NCBI GenBank assembly: GCA_902168245.1
Contig: CABHPA010000081.1
Location: 1-63,613 of the forward strand
From: Candidatus Melainabacteria bacterium
GTDB taxonomy: Bacteria; Cyanobacteriota; Vampirovibrionia; Vampirovibrionales; Vampirovibrionaceae
Length of the DNA: 63,613 nt
Reading direction: 5' to 3'
In this document: piece by piece, positions 42,099 through 50,862 of the stretch
How the letters are laid out: each line of letters opens with the position of its first letter
Position numbering within the stretch: position 1 is the first letter of the stretch
Translations under genes and position numbers: made by a program
The notes under the pieces: generated by a model
Told to the model about the DNA's origin: nothing
The model's input: the letters and a program-made list of their open reading frames with translations, nothing else
The model's database searches: none

Positions 42099-42132
42099 AA
42101 AAAGCAGCCGTTTAATTAACGGCTGCTTTTTT
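42099..42132 (+). terminator. Rho-independent terminator after protein A
   Basis: AAAAGCAGCCGTT and AACGGCTGCTTTT form a 13-base-pair stem with a short loop and a following T run. It makes the two repeat genes separate transcripts. Confidence 0.9.
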
Positions 42133-42393
42133 CGCGTTTATGCCTGTTCTCATTGATTAACAGGCTGGTAAACAAACAGAACTTATAAAGAATAAGCAGG
42201 ATTTCGGAAGGCGGTAATGGTTGGTGAATTGTTATGGGGGTTGGTTTTTGCCGGTATTTTTCAATTGGCGGTTAAAGAAGGTCGTTTTGATTTAAAGTAG
42301 GCGTTAAAGCTCTTGAAGTGACTGTTTAGGGGTTGTTGCAAACAATAAATTTTTTGGCAATGAAAGGTATAAAACAGGCAATTTTACCCAATG

Positions 42394-42432
42394 AAATGTT
42401 TTTATTCTTATAGAAGAAATTGGAGGGCAACA
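42394..42432 (+). repeat. 39-base leader block, copy 2
   Basis: Identical to 41308-41346. Weaker similarity continues on both sides (AGGCAATT upstream, AGAGAGA downstream). The block starts about 327 bases before the second gene, almost the same distance as copy 1 from the first. The interval 42133-42393 holds no gene that I can support. Confidence 0.75.
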
Positions 42433-42513
42433 ACAGAGAGATAAATCGATTGTTGTTTTGGTTTTGTTTGCCGAGCTGGTTAGAGCGAGGCCAACAAAAG
42501 AAATCAAATACCA

Positions 42514-42569
42514 CATCCTAACGGTATGGCAGCGCTGCAAAAAGTCAGCATGTCATGCCGGATAGGATG
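42514..42569 (+). promoter_or_regulatory. Long leader hairpin before the second Gly-Asn-Ala gene
   Basis: CATCCTA/TAGGATG, CGG/CCG and ATG/CAT pair in register to form an extended stem around an inner CAGCGCTG palindrome. The sequence differs from the hairpin of copy 1, but the position in the leader is equivalent. Confidence 0.5.
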
Positions 42570-42720
42570 GGGTCCCTAGTAGCCAGAGAGAGAAATTTCC
42601 CCATACAGATTTAAAAAAAGAAGATTCAAGCCGATTTTCCCTTTTTCCAAGCAAATTAAGGTCCAGTCATTTCCCCAGATTTTTTAGAGAGAGCGCAAGT
42701 GCAATTAGGAGAGACTATAA

Positions 42721-43800
42721 ATGGTTAGTTCATTGAGTAGTATCATAAATCCATACGCCTCGATGCTTAACAGCTTAACAGCGTTAGGAGGAGGCTTGGG
42801 TGGGGGAGTTGCCCCACTCGCAGCAGCACCACCAGCGGGCCCGAATTTTGCCGCTATTCTTTCGGGTAATGTGGAAGCCGCTCAGGCTTACGCTTTTGCG
42901 GTTGATCAGAACGGGAACGTAAATGCGGATAAAGCGAAACAAAAGGGCTTTGGTGGCGAACGACTCAGAGGCGGTATCGTAACCGGTTACGCTGCTGAGT
43001 TCTTGGCAGGTGGTCGATTAAAACCGAATCAAATGCCGGGTGCCGTACAAAACTTGGCAAACCTGCCGGATGGCCCTCAAAAAACGTTCCTGTTGGTTGC
43101 TTCCCGGTATAAAAATGCGGGTGGTAACTACAATAACGGCAAATTGAAGCAACTGTTAATAGATAAAGGCTTTAAAGACTTGGCTAACAAGCCAGGTGTT
43201 GGCCAAAACGATGTGGAAACGATCGGTGCGATTGGTGAAGCACTTGGTGCCCCAAATAGCGCACTTACTTTGAAAGATGTATTTCAGGGTAATGACAAGG
43301 ACGCCGTTGAGGACGATAAAAAATATCAACGGGCCATTGATGCGATTCAGGCCGGAGACTTCACCTCAAGCATTGAGAATGGCAATCCTAATAGAGCTGC
43401 GGCGGCAGATAAAGGAGGTAATGCAGCCAATGCCGGAAACGCAGGCAATGCCGGAAACGCGGGTGGCGCCAAAGCGGCAGCGACGCCTTCCCCTGCGGCG
43501 GCACCATCACCACTAGCGGCGGGAGCCCCGGGCGGCATGATGGGCATGATCCTTCAGTTGCTATCAGCCATTATGCCGCTGTTGCAAGCAATGCTTGGGG
43601 GCGGTGGCGCCGGAGCATTCTCCAACAGTCTGGCCACTCCCAAAGCTGTCGGTGGCAACGCCGGGAACGCGGGTAACGCAGGCAATGCCGGAAACGCAGG
43701 TAATGCGGGCAACGCAGGCAATGCCGGAAACGCGGGCAATGCCGCGGCGGTAGTTCAAAAAGCTCCCGCAGCCGCAGCCGGCGGTGGAGGCGGTTACTAA
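42721..43800 (+). CDS. Gly-Asn-Ala repeat protein B (359 residues)
   Basis: A paralogue of protein A. It starts MVSSLSSIINPYASMLNSLT, with a glycine-rich hydrophobic stretch. Residues about 40-215 form a unique globular part (AILSGNVEAAQAYAFAVDQN; AGGRLKPNQMPGAVQNLANL; KLKQLLIDKGFKDLANKPGV). A short Gly-Asn-Ala run, a Pro/Ala linker and the hydrophobic core MILQLLSAIMPLLQAMLGGG follow. The shared block GAGAFSNSLATPKAVG, 10 Gly-Asn-Ala units and AAAAGGGGGY end the protein. An AGGAGAG site precedes the ATG. The globular part has no family that I recognise. Confidence 0.8.
   Translation: MVSSLSSIINPYASMLNSLTALGGGLGGGVAPLAAAPPAGPNFAAILSGNVEAAQAYAFAVDQNGNVNADKAKQKGFGGERLRGGIVTGYAAEFLAGGRLKPNQMPGAVQNLANLPDGPQKTFLLVASRYKNAGGNYNNGKLKQLLIDKGFKDLANKPGVGQNDVETIGAIGEALGAPNSALTLKDVFQGNDKDAVEDDKKYQRAIDAIQAGDFTSSIENGNPNRAAAADKGGNAANAGNAGNAGNAGGAKAAATPSPAAAPSPLAAGAPGGMMGMILQLLSAIMPLLQAMLGGGGAGAFSNSLATPKAVGGNAGNAGNAGNAGNAGNAGNAGNAGNAGNAAAVVQKAPAAAAGGGGGY
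43654..43743 (+). repeat. Tandem 9-base repeat coding Gly-Asn-Ala (10 units)
   Basis: Same unit as in protein A. A shorter degenerate run of the same repeat lies at about 43414-43466, before the hydrophobic core. Confidence 0.85.
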
Positions 43801-43840
43801 GCCCATATTTTAAAAGTCTACAAAAATTGCAAGTGCTCAT

Positions 43841-43870
43841 CAGGCAGTCTGGAATTTTCCAGGCTGCCTG
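43841..43870 (+). terminator. Strong hairpin after protein B
   Basis: CAGGCAG/CTGCCTG and CTGGAA/TTCCAG pair with a single mismatch. No clear T run follows, so it may stabilise the 3' end rather than terminate. The rest of 43871-44245 is AT-rich with no supported gene. Confidence 0.5.
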
Positions 43871-44245
43871 CTCCGTTTCTGGCGTTTGAGTGCTGAAATG
43901 CCCCGGTTAATGCTGCGTAGTTGCTGTCTCAGGAGTGAGTCCAGTCAGGGGGTAATACAATTATTAACGCTTGTTAAGTGAACAACTGTTACCAGAATAG
44001 CGGCTTGGGTAGGAAATAATATCCATATTTAATTTCATGTAGATATATGACTTAAATGGACATGATATTTGGGGCAGGGCAAGGAGAACGAAGCTCCAAC
44101 TCAGTCTATTGTTTTTATTTTTGTATGGTGTACTATGAAATCAGTAGAGAAGTTTGTCGGTAGATTTTATTTCTGAAAAGAAATTATTCTGAGATTTGTC
44201 AGGTAGTAGATGTAAAAAGAAGTTAGTAGAGGAGCCCAGCTTGTC

Positions 44246-44476
44246 ATGAGTAACATGCCTAATTCCAAGTCTTTGGTTTACACTGAACTGCAATTTGTGT
44301 CCACCTCTGTGCCGATGCCCAAAGTGAAACCGGCCGTGGATTATGAATTGATGTATGACGAAGTGTCGTCTGAAATTTATGCCCTGTTCGTGGGTGAGCC
44401 GGTTGAAATGAAATCCGAGGCAGTGCGCGACTATGCCGCCAAGCAAACCTTGCCGGGCGTTGAAATCGCCAGCTAG
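44246..44476 (+). CDS. Hypothetical small protein (76 residues)
   Basis: Starts MSNMPNSKSLVYTELQFVST at an ATG with AGAGGAG 11 bases upstream. The rest is mixed, with VDYELMYDEVSSEIYALFVG and a C-terminal AKQTLPGVEIAS. It has no signal peptide. It stands alone in an AT-rich region between the repeat genes and the methyltransferase. An opposing frame on the other strand (44259-44834) has a poor composition and is not accepted. Confidence 0.5.
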   Translation: MSNMPNSKSLVYTELQFVSTSVPMPKVKPAVDYELMYDEVSSEIYALFVGEPVEMKSEAVRDYAAKQTLPGVEIAS

Positions 44477-44784
44477 CCAATTCAGCGGATTTGTTTTCAG
44501 CGAATAAAAAAATTCGGTTAGGCATTACATTTGTTGAGTAGAAGGTTTGACATAACACTAGGGAAAATTGAGTAGGAAGTGGTGGAAAAGTAGGTAGAAG
44601 GAAGATCAGAGATGAGACAGAATCAAACAATCCACAACCAAAAAGGCGCCGATCACATTTGCGCTCTCTATGTGCCGGCTGTCGGTGTGGTATTGCCTGT
44701 CTCAAGCCAGATTCCCTGGGTAGGGATGAGGAATCTGCTCTCTGGGATATAGCTGGGTTCATTTTTAATTTCGCCCTCTCCTTT

Positions 44785-44830
44785 TGATGAGAACACATTC
44801 GCTCTCCGTTCTCATCATTTTTCTTTTTCT
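44785..44830 (+). terminator. Rho-independent terminator, possibly of an unannotated transcript
   Basis: TGATGAGAAC (44785-44794) and GTTCTCATCA (44808-44817) form a perfect 10-base-pair stem followed by a T-rich tail. The nearest upstream gene ends 300 bases away, so it may end a small RNA from 44477-44784. That interval also holds a TTGACA box near 44549 and a CAGATTCC/GAATCTG hairpin near 44709-44733, but no gene. Confidence 0.75.
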
Positions 44831-44893
44831 TCATTTTTCAAACCCGGTGCGGGAAGGCTTTTCTTCCCGACCGGCTTGGTATAGCATTAGGGT

Positions 44894-46966
44894 ATGTCGG
44901 GAACGATTAATACTGTTAGCGCAACTGAAACATTGCCGGAGCTTTCCCGCCTGGCGTGGGGAAAACTGCTGGCCTCCTTGAATGTTCATAATGAGTCCCT
45001 TGGCCCAGCCTGGGACGGCGAAACCCTGCGGGGTGCGGCCCAACTGGCGGCCCTGCCTACCGATGACTGGGTGTTGCAATACGAAGCGATTCAGGAAAAA
45101 CTGGCAAAGCGTCGACGAAAAACAGGCCATTCCCAAACGGGCGTGTTTTATACGCCGGTTGCAGCGGCTGCTTATTTAACCAACCGATCATTGGGGCAAT
45201 ATTTAACCCAGATTGAGGCGGACATCCATCAATATATGCGGGACGGTTCATTGCCAGCGGCGCAAAAAATCCTGCAAGCTGTCCATCAATTGCGCGTGAT
45301 TGATCCGGCTTGCGGTACGGGGGTTTTCCTGGTGGAAGCGTTGAAGTTGCTGGCTGACTTTTACGGCAAAATCGGCGAAAAATATACGCATCTGGCGTTT
45401 AACCGGCCCGCTCGGTACGCGGTTTGTAATCAACTGTACGGGGTGGATATCGACCCGGTGAGCGTGTTGATTACTAGATTGCGGTTGGCGCAATGGGCCA
45501 GCAGGTTGGATGGGGAAATGGCATCCCCGGATTTGCACGGTCTCCAGTCTCATCTGTTGTGTGGCGATACCTTGCAGGGCCAGCTTTTTGAGGATGTAAG
45601 CGATTGGGATTTTATTCTGGGCAACCCGCCTTACATCTCGCAAGTGCGCCGTCAGTCCGAACGTTTTAAAGCGATGAAGCATCAGGCTTTGGCGTATTAT
45701 CAACCCAAAATGGATTTATGCGACGCGTTTCTGGCATGGGCGATTCAATATGTGAAACCCAATGGGCAACTGGTTTATGTGCTGCCGGAATACTGGACTC
45801 AACGGGCCAGCAGCGCCACTCTGAGGGCTTCTCTGTGGGAATGCGGGCATATTCGGGAATTCTGGGCGTTGCAGGATAGCCGCCTGTTCAAGAACGCGCC
45901 GGGGCATCACACTTCATTTCTCATTTGGCAAAAAACGGATTCAGCCCAGCAAGCTTTATCTGGAGAATATTCCCCCCCAACCACTTTGGGAATGGTCAGC
46001 TCCGGTGAGAAACCTATGGAAGCATCACAACTACAGGAACTGACTTTTACACTGGATCCAAAATCCGGCAAGCTGCTATATGGTCACTCACTCGAAGTGG
46101 CCCTTTTACAGAGGCTTTCCGCCTCGCCGCCTTTGCTGGCAAAACACGAGATTCAACAAGGCATGGTCATTCCGCAAGGTCGTCTCAAAAAGTCGGAACG
46201 GCATCGACTGCCACTTCCCCTACAGGAATCGCTTCCGGAAGATGCGGGTATTTTTTTACTGGACGCCTCCGAAATTTGCCGCTTGCAACTGAATGATGAA
46301 GAACGTCGGTTATTGAAGCCTTACTATCAACCTACGGGGTTTCAACCGTTTTTGGGTTTTGGCGGTCGCCCGCCGGATTTTGAGATTATTTACAGCGATT
46401 TGCAAAACAGAAAGGCCATAGAGCAACAGCCTGCGATCTTCCAAAATTTGCGAGCCCACCTGGCAAGCTTTCAAGCCGTTATCACCTCTGACTTTGCGCC
46501 GTATGGCCTGCATCGCGCTCGACAAGCCGTCTGGTTTGAGGACGAGCGGAAAATTCTTTGCCCGCGTCAGGTGGTTGTGCCTGCCTTTGCGGTAACATCT
46601 GTTCCGGCTTATGTGAACGAGGGCTTTTATAGTATTCGCCCTGCCACGTTAGATTCTGATTTTGTATGCGCCATCCTCAATTCCCGACTGGCCTGGTTCT
46701 GGCTCTATAAGCAAAAGCGCAAGGGGCATCGCCTGCAAATTGATAAAGAGGTGCTTGCGGTTTTTCCAAAACCGCTTTCCGTCACGGTGGATCAGCATCA
46801 GCAATTAACTGAATTGTCTCGCTCGCTTTCAAATCCTGAAACGCCTATCCACCAACAGAAAGAGCAACTGGATCGACTGAACCGGCAGGTCTATCAACTC
46901 TATGGGATTTCATTGGAAGAAGCCGCTTGGATTGATGATTTACAGAAAACTATCTTAAAGGCGTAA
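44894..46966 (+). CDS. N6-adenine DNA methyltransferase, Eco57I/TaqI type
   Basis: A 690-residue SAM-dependent methylase. Motif I is LRVIDPACGTGVFLVEALKL, the acidic motif YGVDIDPVSVLITRLRLAQW follows, and motif IV is DFILGNPPYISQVRR with the NPPY catalytic tetrad for N6-adenine. The C-terminal half (from about residue 380) resembles the TaqI-type target-recognition domain and includes AILNSRLAWFWLYKQKRKGH. The N-terminus is only about 100 residues and shows no nuclease motif, so it looks like an orphan methylase rather than a type IIG restriction enzyme. It starts MSGTINTVSATETLPE. It overlaps the convergent hemG by 17 bases. Confidence 0.88.
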   Translation: MSGTINTVSATETLPELSRLAWGKLLASLNVHNESLGPAWDGETLRGAAQLAALPTDDWVLQYEAIQEKLAKRRRKTGHSQTGVFYTPVAAAAYLTNRSLGQYLTQIEADIHQYMRDGSLPAAQKILQAVHQLRVIDPACGTGVFLVEALKLLADFYGKIGEKYTHLAFNRPARYAVCNQLYGVDIDPVSVLITRLRLAQWASRLDGEMASPDLHGLQSHLLCGDTLQGQLFEDVSDWDFILGNPPYISQVRRQSERFKAMKHQALAYYQPKMDLCDAFLAWAIQYVKPNGQLVYVLPEYWTQRASSATLRASLWECGHIREFWALQDSRLFKNAPGHHTSFLIWQKTDSAQQALSGEYSPPTTLGMVSSGEKPMEASQLQELTFTLDPKSGKLLYGHSLEVALLQRLSASPPLLAKHEIQQGMVIPQGRLKKSERHRLPLPLQESLPEDAGIFLLDASEICRLQLNDEERRLLKPYYQPTGFQPFLGFGGRPPDFEIIYSDLQNRKAIEQQPAIFQNLRAHLASFQAVITSDFAPYGLHRARQAVWFEDERKILCPRQVVVPAFAVTSVPAYVNEGFYSIRPATLDSDFVCAILNSRLAWFWLYKQKRKGHRLQIDKEVLAVFPKPLSVTVDQHQQLTELSRSLSNPETPIHQQKEQLDRLNRQVYQLYGISLEEAAWIDDLQKTILKA

Positions 46967-48323
46967 TAATGCTTTCCGCCGCCGCAAGGCCAGATTTAAC
47001 ACATTCATTTAGTGCAATGCCATGCAGGTAATTCCCGCACAGATGAATATGCGGATGTTTTTGCAGGGCGTTTTCAATGGCCTGCATTTTAGCGAGATGC
47101 CCCAGGTTATATTGGGGAATGGCCTTGTTGTAAATAATGGTCTGGCTGTAGGTAGGTTGCAACGGCTCCCGTGTTTTGAACACCCGTTGCAGGTTGTCTA
47201 AAACCAAGTGTTCAATCTTGGGCGGATGCCAGCCGCAAATTTCCGGGTGATGCGCCCCGCCGATAAAACTGCTCAGCAGAACCTGTCCTTCCGGCGCGCG
47301 GGTGGGAAATAAACTGCTGGCCCAAATCGCGCCTAACAACGGTAGTTTTTCCCGGCGCGGGATCAGGCAGCCGAACCCGTCCAGCGGGTGTGGGATATCC
47401 GCCCGGTTGAAGCCGAAATGCACTACTGCCAGGCCGTTGTAATGAATCTGGGCGAGTTCATGACTGGCGTCCGGGCTGAGGGTTTTGAGTAGTGCTGCGG
47501 CGCTATGGGCCGGAATAGCCAGCACGACATGGCGGCAGGTGAATTGTTCGCCTTGGTGGGTTTGCAGTTTATAGCCGGTTTCAGTGACTTCAATATGGAT
47601 CACGCTTTGCCCGAACAGGCAGTTTTCTGGCGGCAACGCCCGATAGAGTTCCTGCGTGAATGTCTCCAATCCGCCCGTAAAGCTGAAAAGCCGCATGGGT
47701 TGCCGCTCAACTACGCTTTGGGTCTTCTTTTTTTTGCTTTGTCGCATGCCTTTCAGCAGGCTTCCGGCGCTTTGCTCCCATTGCCATAATTTGGGAAACA
47801 CGGCAGGCAGGCTCAGGTCATTCACGTTTCCGGCATAAATCCCGCTGATGAACGGATCGGCCAAGTTGTCCACCACTTCGCGACCCAGTCGCTTTTCCAG
47901 AAACGCCCCCACGCTGATATCCTCGGTTTGGGTTCTGGGTTTAAACGGTTCTTGCAGCAGGCGCAGCTTGCCGCCAATCGATAGCGCCGGGGTGGTGATC
48001 GCCTGCCATGGTTTTTGGGGCAGGGCAATTAAACGGCCCTTTAAAAACAGGTAGCGTTTGGCGGCTTTGCAATCGGTGGCCTTGGGGCGTATTTTCAGTT
48101 GTTGGCAAAGTTCCAGTATTTCCGTTGCCGTATTGGGAAACGTATTTGGCCCCGCTTCGGTTAAAAAACCTTCCTCCAGGTGGGAGCGAATCAGCCCCCC
48201 CGGATGCAGCCCGGCTTCAACAAGCCGAACAGTATGCCCGGCCTGGTGCAGTCGGTAGGCGGCGGTTAACCCGCTGATTCCGGCGCCGATGACAATGGTT
48301 TCAGCCGTCAACGAGTTGGGCAT
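46950..48323 (-). CDS. hemG: Protoporphyrinogen oxidase (HemG/HemY, FAD-dependent)
   Basis: Oxidises protoporphyrinogen IX (or coproporphyrinogen III) with FAD and oxygen. The 457-residue protein has the dinucleotide fold IVIGAGISGLTAAYRLHQAG, VEAGLHPGGLIRSHLEEGFL with TEAGPNTFP, GGLETFTQELYRALP, and the C-terminal FAD segment IHLCGNYLHGIALNECVKSG. Adjacent hemH and hemN argue for the classical protoporphyrin branch. It is last in the hemENHG operon, four bases after hemH. Confidence 0.92.
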   Translation of the reverse strand: MPNSLTAETIVIGAGISGLTAAYRLHQAGHTVRLVEAGLHPGGLIRSHLEEGFLTEAGPNTFPNTATEILELCQQLKIRPKATDCKAAKRYLFLKGRLIALPQKPWQAITTPALSIGGKLRLLQEPFKPRTQTEDISVGAFLEKRLGREVVDNLADPFISGIYAGNVNDLSLPAVFPKLWQWEQSAGSLLKGMRQSKKKKTQSVVERQPMRLFSFTGGLETFTQELYRALPPENCLFGQSVIHIEVTETGYKLQTHQGEQFTCRHVVLAIPAHSAAALLKTLSPDASHELAQIHYNGLAVVHFGFNRADIPHPLDGFGCLIPRREKLPLLGAIWASSLFPTRAPEGQVLLSSFIGGAHHPEICGWHPPKIEHLVLDNLQRVFKTREPLQPTYSQTIIYNKAIPQYNLGHLAKMQAIENALQKHPHIHLCGNYLHGIALNECVKSGLAAAESIITPLR

Positions 48324-48326
48324 GGG

Positions 48327-49385
48327 TTAAGACGACGCCTGCGCCTTTAGCAATTCCGGAAAGGTGGGGAACTGCGTCGGGCCGCTTTGCGCTTTTTCCA
48401 GTTGCTCCGCCGTTACATCCGCCAGCGCGCGAATAAACGCGGCGTTGGTGTTCAGGGCTGGGGCGCGGTGGCAGTGATTAATTTCCAACTCATTGGCCAT
48501 GGGAATGTACAGCCGGTCAATTTCCACCAGTGTTTCCACGTGATCCGATACGAAACTGATGGCGATCATCAGGATGTTATCCACTTTTTTGCCGGAAAAA
48601 TAACTCAGCACCCCATCGGTAGAAGGCCCAAGCCACGGCATTTTACCCACCTGGCTCTGGTAGGAAATGTCCCACGGGTTGTTGGGGAAATAGGTTTTGG
48701 CGATGCTGTGGGCGGTCTGGTAAATTTGCTCCGGGTAGGGATCCTGGGTGCGCTTGATATGTTTTAGCGGCAGACTGTGGGCGGTAAATAATAGTTGCAC
48801 CTCATCCGGCGGGCAAGTCCAGCAGTCGTTTTCCAACGAATAGCGAATATTGTCCGCAATAGCGGCCTGATAGGTGGGATGATCGAAATAGGACGGAATC
48901 ACGGCCAGTTCCGGTTGAATATTGCGGGCTTCCAGAACACGCTTTAGCTCGTTCAGGCTGCTGCCGGTGGTGGTATACGAAAAATGCGGGTACAACGGCA
49001 ACACAATCAACCGCTCAATGCCGTCCCGCACAATTTCATCCACGGCGGCTTCCGTAAACGGGTGCCAGTAGCGCATGGCAATGTAGGTGTTCAATTCGCC
49101 GTAGCCGCGTTGGGCCAATTCGGCCTTTAATGCCTCTGCCTGGCCTTGCGTGTAAGCCAAAATGGGCGAAGCGCCGCCCATGGCCGCATAGTTTTCCTGG
49201 GCCTCTTTTTCGCGCTTGGTGGCGATGCGGTTGGCGAGGGGCTTTTGCAGCACGTTGGAAAATGGCAGGCGAATGATATCCGGATCGGAAAACAGGTTGA
49301 ACAAAAACGGTTTCACATTTTCCAGGCTGTCCGGGCCGCCCATGTTCAGAAGCAGGATGCCGGTTTTGGGGGTTGTGGAACTCAT
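48327..49385 (-). CDS. hemH: Ferrochelatase HemH
   Basis: Inserts iron into the porphyrin ring. It is 352 residues long from the ATG at 49385 (AAGGAAGGTGAA upstream). TGILLLNMGGPDSLENVKPF, MRYWHPFTEAAVDEI, LPLYPHFSYTTTGSSLNEL, the catalytic His in LFTAHSLPLKHIKRTQDPYP and FVSDHVETLVEIDRLYIP are all typical. A longer open frame upstream (to 49481) overlaps hemN and is rejected. Confidence 0.95.
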   Translation of the reverse strand: MSSTTPKTGILLLNMGGPDSLENVKPFLFNLFSDPDIIRLPFSNVLQKPLANRIATKREKEAQENYAAMGGASPILAYTQGQAEALKAELAQRGYGELNTYIAMRYWHPFTEAAVDEIVRDGIERLIVLPLYPHFSYTTTGSSLNELKRVLEARNIQPELAVIPSYFDHPTYQAAIADNIRYSLENDCWTCPPDEVQLLFTAHSLPLKHIKRTQDPYPEQIYQTAHSIAKTYFPNNPWDISYQSQVGKMPWLGPSTDGVLSYFSGKKVDNILMIAISFVSDHVETLVEIDRLYIPMANELEINHCHRAPALNTNAAFIRALADVTAEQLEKAQSGPTQFPTFPELLKAQASS

Positions 49386-49410
49386 GGATTCACCTTCCTT
49401 ACTAGAGGCA

Positions 49411-50826
49411 TCAAACGGTTTTGGAAAAAGTGGGTTTGTCGCCGCCCATTTTGGACAGGTAGGCATCGAACGGCATGGCAATGTTGCGGCTGAACATACG
49501 GCCTACCGGTGTAACGCTAATGCCAGTTTCCTGCAATTCCACCAGCCCGTCTTGCGCCATTTGCGCCAGTTGGGTCAAGGCATCGGCGAAGTGGGTTTTG
49601 AAGTCAATGCCGAACCGCTCATTCAACTGCCCGTAATCTATGCGCCCTTGGCATAAAATGCCCAGAATCACCTGCTGGCGCAACCGATCCTCATCGCTCA
49701 GCACGTAGCCGCGCATCACCGGAATCCGGTTTTCATCCAGTGCCTCGTAGTACTGGGAGAGCTTGCGCCAGTTCTGCGCGAAGTGCCCTTGCAGCCCGCT
49801 GATGGCGCTGACCCCGAAACCGTACAAATCGCTGGGTAAATGGCCCTGCTGTACGGTATAGCCCATAAAGTTGCGGTGCAGCGCCCCGGTTTGCAGCGCC
49901 TGGCCCAGTTCATCCTGCGGTTTGGCGAAGTGATCCATGCCGATGTACAAATACCCGGCCTCGGTGAGTAACGTGAGGGCGGTTTGCAGGATGCGGAATT
50001 TGGTTTCGGTTTCCGGCAGCGCTGCTTCGGGAATTTGGTTCTGGTGCGGGCTGAGCCACGGCACATGTGCGTAACTGTACAGCGCAATGCGATCGGGGCT
50101 GAGGGCGATGACTTCTTGTACGCTTTTTTCAAAGCTTTCCACGGTTTGGTGCGGCAGGCCGTAAATCAAATCGAAATTCAGCCCCTCAAAGCCCAGCTTG
50201 CGGCAATGCTCCACGGTGCGGGCGGTCATATCCAGCGGCTGCACCCGGTGGATGGCCTCCTGCACCTGCGGGTTAAAGTCCTGCACCCCCAAACTGATGC
50301 GATTAAAGCCCAGTTCTTTTAATACATCCAGTTGCAATAGGGTGGTAACGCGCGGATCGACTTCAATCGCCACTTCCGCATGGGGGGCTAGCGTGAACAG
50401 GCTGGTCTGGAATCGGAACAGGCGTTCCATCTGATCTTCCGAGAGATAAGTGGGCGTACCGCCGCCCCAATGGAACTGTACCACCGGGCGGGAGCGATCC
50501 ATCCACCCGGCGACGGTTTCCATCTCTTTAAACAGGTAGCCCAGGTATTTTTCGGCCTGATCGCGTTGTTTGGTAATCACCACGTTGCAGCCGCAAAACA
50601 GGCAGCGTTGCTCGCAAAAGGGCAAATGCGCGTAAATGGAAAGCGGGTGCGGGTTAGGCTGCGTTAAGCGGTTGGTTTCCCGAACCACCTGCTCATGGAC
50701 ATCGGCATTGTAACTGTCCTGCCAGACCGGGGCGGTAGGATAGCTGGTATAACGCGGGCCAGCGGTATTGTACTTTTGCAGAAGTGCTTTGGTAACGGGA
50801 GGGGTGGGCATGTCCTGCGTATCCAT
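49411..50826 (-). CDS. hemN: Oxygen-independent coproporphyrinogen III oxidase HemN
   Basis: A radical-SAM enzyme that decarboxylates coproporphyrinogen III without oxygen. The 471-residue protein begins near PRYTSYPTAPVWQD, has the 4Fe-4S motif in HLPFCEQRCLFCGCNVVITK, and continues with QFHWGGGTPTYLS, GFNRISLGVQDFNPQVQEAI and FDLIYGLPHQTVESF. A C-terminal HemN domain ends the protein. The CxxxCxxC spacing and the CGCN extension identify true HemN rather than the HemW type. It is second in the operon, 36 bases after hemE. Confidence 0.95.
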   Translation of the reverse strand: MDTQDMPTPPVTKALLQKYNTAGPRYTSYPTAPVWQDSYNADVHEQVVRETNRLTQPNPHPLSIYAHLPFCEQRCLFCGCNVVITKQRDQAEKYLGYLFKEMETVAGWMDRSRPVVQFHWGGGTPTYLSEDQMERLFRFQTSLFTLAPHAEVAIEVDPRVTTLLQLDVLKELGFNRISLGVQDFNPQVQEAIHRVQPLDMTARTVEHCRKLGFEGLNFDLIYGLPHQTVESFEKSVQEVIALSPDRIALYSYAHVPWLSPHQNQIPEAALPETETKFRILQTALTLLTEAGYLYIGMDHFAKPQDELGQALQTGALHRNFMGYTVQQGHLPSDLYGFGVSAISGLQGHFAQNWRKLSQYYEALDENRIPVMRGYVLSDEDRLRQQVILGILCQGRIDYGQLNERFGIDFKTHFADALTQLAQMAQDGLVELQETGISVTPVGRMFSRNIAMPFDAYLSKMGGDKPTFSKTV

Positions 50827-50862
50827 CGTTATATCCGAAAGGGAGAGAAAACTGTTTTGGGC

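Noticed and set aside
42304-42540. Minus-strand frames in the second leader
   Set aside because: AT-rich, no ribosome site, and they overlap the conserved leader block and hairpin, which better explain the sequence.
41918-43743. Regular short repeats that could be mistaken for a CRISPR array or minisatellite
   Set aside because: The unit is 9 bases, has no spacers, stays in frame and encodes Gly-Asn-Ala.
44259-44834. A 191-codon open frame on the minus strand
   Set aside because: It is antisense to the 76-residue gene, crosses the terminator hairpin and has a poor, irregular composition with no motif.
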